Assembly (NCBI RefSeq): GCF_030656345.1
Contig: NZ_JAUSNR010000019.1
Location: 248,001-312,000 of the forward strand
Origin: Pseudotabrizicola sp.
GTDB taxonomy: Bacteria; Pseudomonadota; Alphaproteobacteria; Rhodobacterales; Rhodobacteraceae
DNA: 64,000 bases
Reading direction: 5' to 3'
A program made the position numbers and the translations under genes. The notes beneath the pieces were generated by a model. It searched no databases. It had not been told where the DNA came from and saw nothing but the letters and a program-made list of their open reading frames with translations. Shown here piece by piece: positions 8,896-16,105 of the stretch (positions are counted from its first letter, which is position 1; each line of letters opens with the position of its first letter).

Positions 8896-9092
8896 CCCTG
8901 CAGCCTCTCGGATAGGGGCCTTTGGCACGCTTGGCGCAGCTCATCGACGTGCCATCTTTCGATATGCGAGTCCAGCCAGTGCCCTCGAGGCAGAATGCCG
9001 CCTTGGATCAGGCGGTCAAATTCGTGAAAGGTCAGCTCCAGCAGCTTTGCAGCGGTGCTGCGCGTGACCATGAAAGGCTGCAAATCTGCCAT
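8892..9092 (-). CDS. AlpA/excisionase-like DNA-binding protein
   Basis: A 66-residue protein starting MADLQPFMVTRSTAAKLL. The pattern (basic helix-turn-helix TRSTAAKLLELTFHEFDRLIQ followed by GGILPRG and a C-terminal WHVDELRQA segment) resembles short winged-helix excisionase/AlpA-type regulators that bind att sites. ATG 9092 is supported by a GAGG ribosome-binding site about eight bases upstream; the longer frame to 9188 would run through a stable hairpin and is unlikely. It is the first gene of a three-gene ATGA-coupled run ending with the integrase. Confidence 0.65.
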   Translation of the reverse strand: MADLQPFMVTRSTAAKLLELTFHEFDRLIQGGILPRGHWLDSHIERWHVDELRQACQRPLSERLQG

Positions 9093-9171
9093 CGCACATC
9101 CTCGAAGAAATAAGCGTCCGGTCATTGCGACGGTGCCGCAACGCTGTTCCGGCAGGAACGGGGTCAGGGGA

Positions 9172-9201
9172 CCGGAAGGGCGGCTCAAATCGCCCTTCCG
9201 G
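9172..9201. terminator. Stable hairpin after the protease-capsid gene
   Basis: CCGGAAGGGCG and its exact reverse complement CGCCCTTCCGG are separated by eight bases (11-bp stem). It lies 117 bases beyond the capsid-fusion stop and before the excisionase start. No T-run follows, so it is either an mRNA-stabilising or attenuating hairpin or a Rho-assisted terminator separating structural genes from the xis-int run. A second, shorter inverted repeat (GGTTGGC/GCCAACC) is at 9211-9240. Confidence 0.5.
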
Positions 9202-9317
9202 CCTCTTGTGGGTTGGCTGCCTCTGGCAAGAGCGCCAACCTACGGCGGGTGTTTTAAGCCACCGCCCGCTGGGCCATAGGGGACAAAGAGCGCGAACCCC
9301 TATTCCGTCGCTGGGGC

Positions 9318-11456
9318 TTATGCCCCGGCGTTCTTGAAGCCGCCCCGGAAGTCGATTGCTCCGCAGCCAAAATCCAGCTCGACAGACCACGCCATGCCCT
9401 GTTGGCCGAACGGCTCATCCATGCGCATCCGGGGGCCTTCCTCGCCCTCGAGGAAGCCGTAGACAAAGCAGGGGGCCGCGCTGGGGTCGGCAAAAACATA
9501 CCAGGCATTGCCGGTGATCTTCGCCGTGACCACTACTTGCAGCTTGCCCGCAAAGGGATTGACCTTGCCCGATTCGTTGGCGGTGATATCGGCCACAAGC
9601 TGCAGGGCCTCGAGCTCCTTATCCGGCCCGACCAGCAGGATTGCAGGCGTCAGCTCGAGGTCTTCGCCATCAAGCGATTTGCGCTTGCGCAGTGGAGCCC
9701 ATGCCGCCCCCAGAGACGTCAGTGACAGCGCTGCTGCCGTGCCGGCCTTGCTCAGATCCGTGGTATTGAAAACCTGACGGCCGGTCTGCAACAGGGTAGG
9801 GCCATCGCCCCCCGCCCCGGACAGCATCATCTCGTAAAAGATCTTGTCCTCGAATGCCGCAACCGCACGGCCCCGTTCGGACAAGATACGGTCAACCACG
9901 CCCAGATCGTCATCAATCAACATCTGGCGGGAAAGGCGGAACTGCTTGGCATAGGCCAGAAGCAAGAGCGATTCCTTGCTCTCCGAAATCGTTCCAGCCT
10001 TGATCTCGCCTGTTTCAGATACCCGCTCGAGCATCGGAAAATCACCAACACCCACAACCGAATGGGGGCGGAAGTCGCGGAATGGTCGCTCATCGGCAAT
10101 CAAGCGGTAGCTCGAGGGGGCTGCGTCATAAGAATTGCGCAGCGACTTGTTCAACGCGTTTTCAAAAACCGCCGGGAAGTCGGAAGTGCTGTGCGACCCC
10201 AAGCCCATTTCAATCACGCGCTGCCGATCGCCCGCGGTGCGCAGGCTCCCGCGGTGCCCGATATGGGTCGCCACCATTTCGGGAAAGCTCATGCCCATGT
10301 ATTGCTGCGCCGGCCCGCTGACTTGCTTTGCGCCGGTCATGCGTGCGACCAGTGCGCTGGTCATCCCGATCCGCATCGTGGTGCCCTGATCCTGCCCGCC
10401 AAACCGGTTCCACGGCGTATTGTTCCGGATATGACGCGTCAAGGGCTGCTCTTGTGCCTCGCGAGCAACGACCACTTCCACGGCCTTTTGCAGCGCGGCA
10501 TTCAGCAAAAGCCCCTTCGCTTTTGCCTGTGCAGGGGTGTCCTCTTGCTCATCATCTTCCGGGTCTTGCTCACCGAATAGCTGCGTTGCGATTTCCAGCA
10601 CGATGTCAGCAAGGTCATCGGCTTTGCCGGTAGCATCGACCAGATCCTTGATCCGCTGAAACAAGGTCGCCTGCGTGCCAGGGTGCACTCCTTCCACCAT
10701 CAGGGGGAAGAATGCCGTCAGCATTTCCGCGTTTGCGGCCTTGTTCCCCTTACCCCGGATAGACGCCAGCACCTTCGCCTGCAGCTGCGCAGACGGGGCC
10801 TTCCGGCCATTGTGATCCAACATGTCGAAACTCCTGTCTGTTTCATCAGGCGAAGCGGTCGCCCAACCGTTATTGCGCGCCAGCGCCACCAAGCGCTGGG
10901 GGGCATTGTGCAAGAGGCTCAGATCAAAGGCGGACGGCTCTGCGGCTTGTTCGTCATCAAGGTCATCACAGAAGCCTGCGGCCAGTGCTGCCGCGCCGTC
11001 GAAGTAGGTTTCGGCCCGCATGATCTCGCGCGCGGCCTCGAACGTGATTCCGGCCCGCTTGGCGTAGATCACGGCATAGGCATTGGCACAGAGGGCAAGA
11101 CTATCCGCTGTGCGACGGTGTTCATCCTCAGTGCCGCGCCCCTCGACGTAATCCGTTGCCGGGTCATGGATCATCAGAATCGAGCCATCAAGCATCGTGA
11201 TCCGGTCGCCTGCCATAGCAATCAGGCTTGCCGCCGATGCAGCTAATCCGTCGATGATAACGTGTTTTTCGCCGTTATGGCTGCGCAACAGATTGTAGAT
11301 TGTCTGACCGTATGTTGCGAAACCACCTCCCGAATTGATCCGAACGGTTATCGGCCCCGGCATGCCCGCCAAGTTATCCCGCACGGTCGAAGGCGTGAAA
11401 AATTCCTCGCCGAAACAGGACTCCCCGACCGAACCATAGAGGTAGAGAGTGTTCAT
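9318..11456 (-). CDS. ClpP-like prohead protease / major capsid protein fusion
   Basis: A 712-residue fusion. Residues 1 to about 190 are a ClpP-fold (S14) protease: INSGGGFATYGQTIYNLL, a nucleophile in DGLAASAASLIAMAG (about Ser75) and a histidine in ILMIHDPATD (about His98). A helical, acidic linker (about 200-340) resembles an HK97 scaffolding delta region, including the DDEQED stretch. Residues 350-712 look like a Mu/HK97-type major capsid protein (SFPEMVATHIG, FPAVFENALNKSL, the long SLTSLGAAWAPLRKRKSLDG region, and a C-terminal VELDFGCGAIDFRGG). In phages the protease trims the scaffold and matures the shell. GTG 11459 is an alternative start. The start codon overlaps the upstream stop (TGATG). 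Confidence 0.82.
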   Translation of the reverse strand: MNTLYLYGSVGESCFGEEFFTPSTVRDNLAGMPGPITVRINSGGGFATYGQTIYNLLRSHNGEKHVIIDGLAASAASLIAMAGDRITMLDGSILMIHDPATDYVEGRGTEDEHRRTADSLALCANAYAVIYAKRAGITFEAAREIMRAETYFDGAAALAAGFCDDLDDEQAAEPSAFDLSLLHNAPQRLVALARNNGWATASPDETDRSFDMLDHNGRKAPSAQLQAKVLASIRGKGNKAANAEMLTAFFPLMVEGVHPGTQATLFQRIKDLVDATGKADDLADIVLEIATQLFGEQDPEDDEQEDTPAQAKAKGLLLNAALQKAVEVVVAREAQEQPLTRHIRNNTPWNRFGGQDQGTTMRIGMTSALVARMTGAKQVSGPAQQYMGMSFPEMVATHIGHRGSLRTAGDRQRVIEMGLGSHSTSDFPAVFENALNKSLRNSYDAAPSSYRLIADERPFRDFRPHSVVGVGDFPMLERVSETGEIKAGTISESKESLLLLAYAKQFRLSRQMLIDDDLGVVDRILSERGRAVAAFEDKIFYEMMLSGAGGDGPTLLQTGRQVFNTTDLSKAGTAAALSLTSLGAAWAPLRKRKSLDGEDLELTPAILLVGPDKELEALQLVADITANESGKVNPFAGKLQVVVTAKITGNAWYVFADPSAAPCFVYGFLEGEEGPRMRMDEPFGQQGMAWSVELDFGCGAIDFRGGFKNAGA

Positions 11457-12013
11457 CACCGCTCCCCGCGTCCAATGCTGACATTGTAGGCGGCCCGCGT
11501 TTCGATTTGCGGAATGTCAGCGGCTTCAGGTAGCCCCATTTCATGGGCACGGGCAGCAACGAGGCGCGCGGCAGCCGAAGCGTTTGCAGCGATAACGCGC
11601 ATGAGACGGGATTTGTCGCCATACTCTTTCGCAGTCGCTTCAGCGTCGACCGCAAGTTCGATCATTGTCCCAGCGACAAAGAAAGTATGAAACGCGTCGT
11701 TGCCTTCGCCAAGGTCGGGATCATGGATCAGCGCCGCCCCAACCCAGAGATCAGCAGCACCCGGGTTTTGGTTGAGGGGATGGACCATCAGCTTATCGGT
11801 GCCACTCGCGACAATCTCGGAGGCCTGATCCATGGACACACCGCCCTGTGTCATCAGGTCGAGGAAAAGCCGCAGGTCATAGGCATTTTCCAAAGTGTAG
11901 TTCGCGGGTGGCACAGGGGCGGGAAATGGGAGCTTGTCGCGAAAGACATAGTGATCGAACCTGCGAGGATCGACATCGACACAGAACGCTATCGCGGCTC
12001 GCTTCATTTTCAA
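11456..12013 (-). CDS. Hypothetical phage protein with possible MerR-like N-terminal DNA-binding region
   Basis: A 185-residue protein. The N-terminus (AIAFCVDVDPRRFDHYVF, then YTLENAYDLRLFLDLMTQGGVSMDQAS) has the spacing of a MerR-type winged helix, where a helix-turn-helix is followed by a wing and a second helix pair. The rest has no recognised motif but is acidic and alanine-rich. It is coupled by a one-base stop/start overlap to the protease-capsid gene, so a role in packaging or head-gene regulation is possible. Function unknown; the MerR comparison is weak. Confidence 0.55.
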   Translation of the reverse strand: MKMKRAAIAFCVDVDPRRFDHYVFRDKLPFPAPVPPANYTLENAYDLRLFLDLMTQGGVSMDQASEIVASGTDKLMVHPLNQNPGAADLWVGAALIHDPDLGEGNDAFHTFFVAGTMIELAVDAEATAKEYGDKSRLMRVIAANASAAARLVAARAHEMGLPEAADIPQIETRAAYNVSIGRGER

Positions 12014-12094
12014 TTCTCCTTTTACAACGTTTGGTATATTGCATGGCGCGACCCTGGTGCACTGTCAAGAATTTTTACAATATGGATTGTAAGA

Positions 12095-12688
12095 TTACGC
12101 CAGCTCCCGCGCTGCATCCAACGCCGCCTCAAGCGCACTGGCCTTTGCCAACGTGGCTTCTATAACGGAAACAACGGGTTGCCCCTTCGGGCCGATCAGG
12201 CAGACCATTTTGTCAAGCGCCTGCGCCAGCCCGACCAGGACCACCGCTTCCCGGTAGCACTCGTTCAGCTCGTCGTCCAAAACCCGGGGGCTGTTCATAT
12301 CCCAACTCGCCTCGCCGCGCGTCAGGTTCATGCAGGCGGTGTCGAAGTCTTGCGGCACCACCGTGAAATTTACGCTCAGCACGATGAACAGCTCGGCAAG
12401 ATCAACCGCCGTAATCTGGGGGCGCTTTTCAATCTCGGCCTCAAGCCGGTCAAATTCCTTGCACAGCCGTTTATACTCGGCTGAGTCCTCGTCTTGCACA
12501 GCGTTGAGCTGCGAATGGCAAAGCTGCCACTCCCGAAACAAGCGTGATGGTCCCGAAGGATGTGGCGCAGGCGAATGGGCCCTTGGCAAACCTGCGTCAC
12601 TCACTGTTGCGCGGCGGGGGCCTTTAGTTGGCTTGCGAGCGCCCAAAGCAGCATCGTTCACCGAGTCGGTGTTATGGATCTTGTTCAT
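12095..12688 (-). CDS. Hypothetical protein of the integrated element
   Basis: A 197-residue protein. Residues 1-50 are polar, proline- and serine-rich and probably disordered. Residues 55-90 (LCHSQLNAVQDEDSAEYKRL...) look like a coiled-coil hairpin. The C-terminal part is alanine-rich and helical. No family was recognised. It sits first in the minus-strand run that continues through the 185-residue gene to the capsid fusion, downstream of the Arc-type regulator at 12766. It could be a scaffold or a terminase-like small protein, but nothing in the sequence shows this. Confidence 0.5.
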   Translation of the reverse strand: MNKIHNTDSVNDAALGARKPTKGPRRATVSDAGLPRAHSPAPHPSGPSRLFREWQLCHSQLNAVQDEDSAEYKRLCKEFDRLEAEIEKRPQITAVDLAELFIVLSVNFTVVPQDFDTACMNLTRGEASWDMNSPRVLDDELNECYREAVVLVGLAQALDKMVCLIGPKGQPVVSVIEATLAKASALEAALDAARELA

Positions 12689-12765
12689 TAGATGATACCT
12701 TAATCAGACATGGCTACGCCGTTCCCCGGCGCGGGGTTATTCCGATTTGGCTGGTCTTTTTAGGT

Positions 12766-12927
12766 TTAGGCTTTGGCGGTTTGGGGCAGGGCGCGCCGGT
12801 CGATTTCGGCTAGGATGATCCGCACCACTTCGCTGTTCATCGAAGCGCCGGTCTTGGCGGTTTCAGCCTCGAGCCATGCTTTGACGTTCGTGGGCAAGCG
12901 CAATTGGAGGGGCTTTCGATCGGTCAT
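12766..12927 (-). CDS. Arc/MetJ-type ribbon-helix-helix DNA-binding protein (minus strand)
   Basis: A 53-residue protein, MTDRKPLQLRLPTNVKAWLEAE followed by TGASMNSEVVRIILAEIDRRA. The LQLRLP beta strand followed by two helices with the GASMNSEVV turn is the classic Arc fold. ATG 12927 is chosen over the 91-residue frame to 13041, because the extra N-terminal sequence is simply the translated operator repeats (ARCH repeated). Its promoter region carries three GGCACCGTGCC palindromes shared with the divergent gene at 13029, so it is likely an autoregulator or a partner in a two-repressor switch. Confidence 0.75.
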   Translation of the reverse strand: MTDRKPLQLRLPTNVKAWLEAETAKTGASMNSEVVRIILAEIDRRALPQTAKA

Positions 12928-12941
12928 TCTATCACCTATGT

Positions 12942-13009
12942 GGCACCGTGCCCGCCATGTGTGGCACCGTGCCTGCATTTCGTCAAGCGCGAAGTTGTGG
13001 CACCGTGCC
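12942..13009. promoter_or_regulatory. Three copies of palindromic operator GGCACCGTGCC between divergent Arc-type genes
   Basis: Exact copies of the 11-bp palindrome (GGCAC-C-GTGCC) lie at 12942-12952, 12963-12973 and 12999-13009, each preceded by TGT. Start-to-start spacings are 21 and 36 bases. The 21-base step equals two helical turns, fitting cooperative binding of Arc-type dimers on one DNA face. They fill the 101-base gap between start codons 12927 (minus) and 13029 (plus), the layout of a bidirectional lysogeny-type switch. Confidence 0.75.
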
Positions 13010-13028
13010 TCAAAATTCAGGAATCGCC

Positions 13029-13364
13029 ATGGCAGCCCCAACAGCCCGAGACAGTGAAAAGTTTGTTTTGCGACTTCCGGACGGAATGCGTGATCGGATC
13101 AAGGCAGTTGCGGATCGAAACAACCGTTCAATGAATGCGGAAATCGTTGCCGGTCTTGAATATCTCTATCCTGCATCGGGGCCTGACCTGACCGCGTTTG
13201 CGGCCTTCATCCGAAGTGTAGCGCCGCACCTGATCACACCCGCCTATGCAGATCACTTAGCCTTCACGCTTAGCGAACGTGCGACGGAAATTATTGCCGA
13301 AGAATACAAAGCCGATAAGCGAATGAAGGTCGAAGAAAACGAAATCAAGCCTGCGAAGTCCTAA
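13029..13364 (+). CDS. Arc-type ribbon-helix-helix DNA-binding protein (plus strand)
   Basis: A 111-residue protein with an N-terminal Arc domain: SEKFVLRLPDGMRDRIKAVAD, then NNRSMNAEIVAGLEYLY. The C-terminal 60 residues (TAFAAFIRSVAPHLITPAYADHLAF...) are helical and could mediate oligomerisation. ATG 13029 follows the third operator by 19 bases; the frame upstream to 12948 is only translated operator sequence. It is the only plus-strand gene in the element, so it is a good candidate for the master repressor acting on both directions. Its stop overlaps the convergent 94-residue gene by four bases. Confidence 0.78.
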   Translation: MAAPTARDSEKFVLRLPDGMRDRIKAVADRNNRSMNAEIVAGLEYLYPASGPDLTAFAAFIRSVAPHLITPAYADHLAFTLSERATEIIAEEYKADKRMKVEENEIKPAKS

Positions 13365-13645
13365 GCCTCGCCCTGCGCTGGCATCTCGCTCAGCCCGTTG
13401 CTGTCGATCGACCGCGCCGCCCGCTCCACCAGATCCGCGTTCTGCCGCAGGTATCGCGCCGCCGTCTCTGGCCCAAGGGCCACCACAACCCGCTCCAGGA
13501 CGGTGCGGAACATCACATCCACCACAGTCAGGTAGTCAATGCCGTGATCGCGGGCCATCCTGACGGTCAGCTCCAGTGTTTGGACCTCCACCAGGTGGGG
13601 GCCGACAAGCGCCGTAGCGCCTTTCTCAGGGGTCTCTGCGGTCAT
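13361..13645 (-). CDS. Hypothetical small protein downstream of the tape-measure gene
   Basis: A 94-residue protein (MTAETPEKGATALVGPHLVE...). It is predicted mostly helical, with no membrane segment and no recognised motif. It follows the tape-measure and 41-residue frames on the minus strand and ends convergently against the Arc-type gene. Small genes in this place in tailed phages are often tail-assembly proteins, but no sequence feature proves that here. Confidence 0.5.
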   Translation of the reverse strand: MTAETPEKGATALVGPHLVEVQTLELTVRMARDHGIDYLTVVDVMFRTVLERVVVALGPETAARYLRQNADLVERAARSIDSNGLSEMPAQGEA

Positions 13646-13648
13646 CGG

Positions 13649-13774
13649 CTACGTCTCCCGGTCAAAAATCGGCGCAAGGCCATCCAGCGGCCCGATGCGG
13701 GCCGCTGCGTATGTTTGGGCGCTATCCGCGCCGCACCTTCTGAGGGCGCGCGCCAAATCGGCCCATAGAGCCAT
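13649..13774 (-). CDS. Possible 41-residue small protein overlapping the tape-measure 3' end
   Basis: An open frame MALWADLARALRRCGADSAQ... begins at ATG 13774 inside the end of the tape-measure gene and stops four bases before the next gene. The tight packing makes translation plausible. However, overlapping high-GC frames occur by chance, and the longer version up to 13846 is just an alternative frame of the tape-measure gene. Function unknown. Confidence 0.3.
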   Translation of the reverse strand: MALWADLARALRRCGADSAQTYAAARIGPLDGLAPIFDRET

Positions 13775-15410
13775 CGTGCCGCCCCTTGGCCAGCTGATCA
13801 CCCACGACGACGCGCACCATCTCTTCGCCGTTGGGGCCGCGCTCACGCTCTTCCCGGACCGGCTGGCCCGAATTGTTGATCACGTTCACCACGGTCCCTG
13901 CACCCCCGCCGCCGCCACCGGCAGCCCGAACCCCCAGCTTGCCGCCGATCCGGGTCAGCGGCATGATCGCCTCTGGTCCTGCCTCGCCCATCAGGCCGGT
14001 GCCGCCGCGCATTGGGAACATGGTTGGGCTGCTGACCACGCCACCAGCGGCAAAGGGGATCACCCGGCCACCACCGAATGCGTTGCCGTTGGCATTGGCC
14101 AAAAGCGGGATAAACCCCTCGGCGCCGAACGTGCCAGGTAACAGCCGCGACAGCAGGCGGAAGCTGGATTCCTGCAGCGCCATGGACAGCAGCTTTTTGC
14201 CCAGACCCTCGATCACCTCCCCGGCCTTGCCGCCGCCCTCGACGATCGAATCAAACAGCGCCGTCATGCTGCCCTTGATCTGTCCCGCCACGCCCTGGGC
14301 AAACTTGTTGGCGCTCTCAAACTCTGACCGCAGGGTGGCGGCCTTGCGGTTGTAGGTCTCCTGGTCGATTGCCCCCTGCGCCATCAGCTCATTGAGCTTG
14401 GCCATCTGCGCCGCATAGCGCTCAGCTGCGGTGCGGGTTTCGTCAAAGATCTTCTTGCCCTCTTCCACGGCCTTGTTGACCGCGCTGCCACCGCCGCCGC
14501 CCCCTTTACCCCCGCCCGTCGCATTGGGCTTGCCAGGGTCGCCGGTCGTGATGTCCTTGAACGTGGTCGCCATCGCCTCTTCGGTTTTCGAAATGGCAAG
14601 CCCCGTCAAAGTCGCCTCCGCACGAAGGCGGCGCATGTCCAGAAGTCGCTCCTTGTTTTGCCTCATCGCTTCGTCAAGCACCTGCTGCGCCTGTCCATCC
14701 GGACGGCGCACACCTGCCAGTCTGTAAGCGGCCTCTGCCGCCGCATCGCCCGTGTAACCGCTGGGGCCGCTGCCGACCTCTTCGGCCACGCCAAGCGCCT
14801 TCTGATAGTCTTTACGAAATTTCCCCTCGTTCTCCCTCAGCTCTGCCGCCTGTGTCCGCCCGCGCGTCTTAAGCAGCTCTAGTTCGAGCGCCAGCAGCTG
14901 CTTGCGCGCGTCAAACTCCGCCTGCGAATTTGCGATGACCAGGCGGGCCGCCTCGGACGATGCGCCGCCCTGCGAATTTATGGTATCGACATAGGTGCGC
15001 TGCACCGCCTCGAGCGCAGACACAGCGCCATTGACGGCACCGATGGACCCTTCGGCCTGCTTCATGCCTGCCGCCATCTCAGCGGCCCCCTTACCCCCCG
15101 AGAACAGCAACGGCACCAGCGTGGCCATGCCCGCCGCGATAATGCCCACGGGTCCGCCAAAGGCTGCCCCGGCCATCGCTGCGCGGCCCAGGCCCGAGAC
15201 CAGCGTGGCGGTCGCAGGCGCGCCGCCTGCTACCGCTCCGAACATCATCGCGGCTTCCCGTCCCACCTGCTGGAAGACGGGCGACAGGTTGCGCCCGCCC
15301 GCCGCAATCATCTGCATGGATCTGGCACCATCGCTACCGGCGGTGCGCAGCTCGCTGCGGAACTGGCTGCCGCCTACCACGGCCAGCCGAACAGAAACTT
15401 GGTCGCTCAT
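13722..15410 (-). CDS. Phage tail tape-measure-like protein
   Basis: A 562-residue protein. The N-terminal half has alanine/glycine-rich hydrophobic helices (GRAAMAGAAFGGPVGIIAAGMATLVPLLF is split across about residues 72-103) and a long helical coiled region (about 140-280). A glycine linker (about 300-315) follows. The C-terminus carries the signature of lambda-type tail length proteins: FAAGGVVSSPTMFPM, then GLMGEAGPEAIMPLTR and VVNVINNSGQ. It is short for a tape measure, implying a short tail or internal deletion. Start and stop of the upstream 232-residue ORF and this gene overlap by ATGA. Confidence 0.75.
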   Translation of the reverse strand: MSDQVSVRLAVVGGSQFRSELRTAGSDGARSMQMIAAGGRNLSPVFQQVGREAAMMFGAVAGGAPATATLVSGLGRAAMAGAAFGGPVGIIAAGMATLVPLLFSGGKGAAEMAAGMKQAEGSIGAVNGAVSALEAVQRTYVDTINSQGGASSEAARLVIANSQAEFDARKQLLALELELLKTRGRTQAAELRENEGKFRKDYQKALGVAEEVGSGPSGYTGDAAAEAAYRLAGVRRPDGQAQQVLDEAMRQNKERLLDMRRLRAEATLTGLAISKTEEAMATTFKDITTGDPGKPNATGGGKGGGGGGSAVNKAVEEGKKIFDETRTAAERYAAQMAKLNELMAQGAIDQETYNRKAATLRSEFESANKFAQGVAGQIKGSMTALFDSIVEGGGKAGEVIEGLGKKLLSMALQESSFRLLSRLLPGTFGAEGFIPLLANANGNAFGGGRVIPFAAGGVVSSPTMFPMRGGTGLMGEAGPEAIMPLTRIGGKLGVRAAGGGGGGAGTVVNVINNSGQPVREERERGPNGEEMVRVVVGDQLAKGRHDGSMGRFGARPQKVRRG

Positions 15411-16105
15411 TTTGTTGCAATCCTTTCAGAAGTTGCACGGCTGTAATGATTGTTGCAGTGTTGCACCCTTTGAAAAACCTGCAACAGTGAAGCAAACACG
15501 CTTTGCAGCACCGTATACAGATCGCCCCGGAAGGACCCGGAAAGGGGGGCACCTCGACCAGATGGCGCTTGGCCCAGGCCAGACCCGGGCAATCTGGGCA
15601 ATAAGGGCAGCTGCGTCCCGGCTGCAGTCCCTATATTTTGTGCCAGTGTGGGCTTTACATCTATATATTGATTTTCTGATGATCTGGCAGGGAGGATAGG
15701 GAGGATGAATGCCAGATCAGGGAGGATCTTTTTCGAAAAGGCTGTTTCCACAACCTGTTGTTTCACAACAACAAACAACCCTTTCAGGGAGGATAGGGAG
15801 CATAGGGAGGATATTTTACAACTAACGCGTAAGAAGCTCTTTACCCCATGATCGCTGTCAGGCTGGCAGACTGCCACACTTCTGCGCGCGCGCGCGCCCG
15901 TGCATAGGTTGAAAAGATCCTCCCTATGCTCCCTATCCTCCCTGAGCCGCCGTAAGGCTTGGAAAGCATTGGCACAATTTCCCCCGCACCCCCGTGCAAC
16001 ATCCTCCCTGATCGAGGGTCTATCCTCCCTATCCTCCCTGCTTTCACCGAAAAACGGGTGAAGGGCGGGGGCAAGGCGGTGATCCTTGGCCGATCGGCGC
16101 GTCAT
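15407..16105 (-). CDS. Repeat-containing ORF of unknown function (232 residues)
   Basis: The ORF starts with an ATGA overlap on the winged-helix gene stop and ends with an ATGA overlap on the tape-measure start, which argues for translation. The peptide is odd: REDRED and REDREHRED near the N-terminus, SLCSLSSLKG in the middle, then ILPDLAFILPILP. These are different-frame readings of the same DNA nonamer present in both orientations. No family was recognised. Either a gene has been invaded by repeats, or the frame is maintained because stops are absent from the repeats. Confidence 0.4.
   Translation of the reverse strand: MTRRSAKDHRLAPALHPFFGESREDREDRPSIREDVARGCGGNCANAFQALRRLREDREHREDLFNLCTGARARRSVAVCQPDSDHGVKSFLRVSCKISSLCSLSSLKGLFVVVKQQVVETAFSKKILPDLAFILPILPARSSENQYIDVKPTLAQNIGTAAGTQLPLLPRLPGSGLGQAPSGRGAPLSGSFRGDLYTVLQSVFASLLQVFQRVQHCNNHYSRATSERIATK
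15688..16040. repeat. Array of 12 AGGGAGGAT nonamers in two inverted groups with a 28-29-bp perfect hairpin
   Basis: Plus-oriented copies begin at 15689, 15698, 15719, 15786, 15795 (AGGGAGCAT variant) and 15804. Minus-oriented copies occupy 15917-15925, 15926-15934 (same C variant), 15935-15943, 16001-16009, 16022-16030 and 16031-16039. The triplet at 15785-15812 is the exact reverse complement of 15917-15944, including the variant base, with 104 bases between that include a (GC)7 tract at 15884-15897. The first cluster is enclosed by GATCTGGC (15681) and GCCAGATC (15711). This is not a CRISPR: units are nine bases and mostly without spacers. Confidence 0.85.

Noticed and set aside
12948-13028. 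N-terminal extensions of both Arc-type genes through the operator region
   Set aside because: The extra residues are translated operator repeats (ARCH-type blocks on minus), and Arc-family proteins begin close to the beta strand, as with starts 12927 and 13029.
13649-13846. Longer 65-residue frame including the tape-measure C-terminal region
   Set aside because: The first 24 codons are only an alternative frame of the tape-measure gene; a shorter start at 13774 is more plausible and even that is uncertain.
15688-16040. CRISPR array
   Set aside because: Repeat unit is only nine bases, mostly head-to-tail with no unique spacers, and half the copies are inverted. No cas gene is near.
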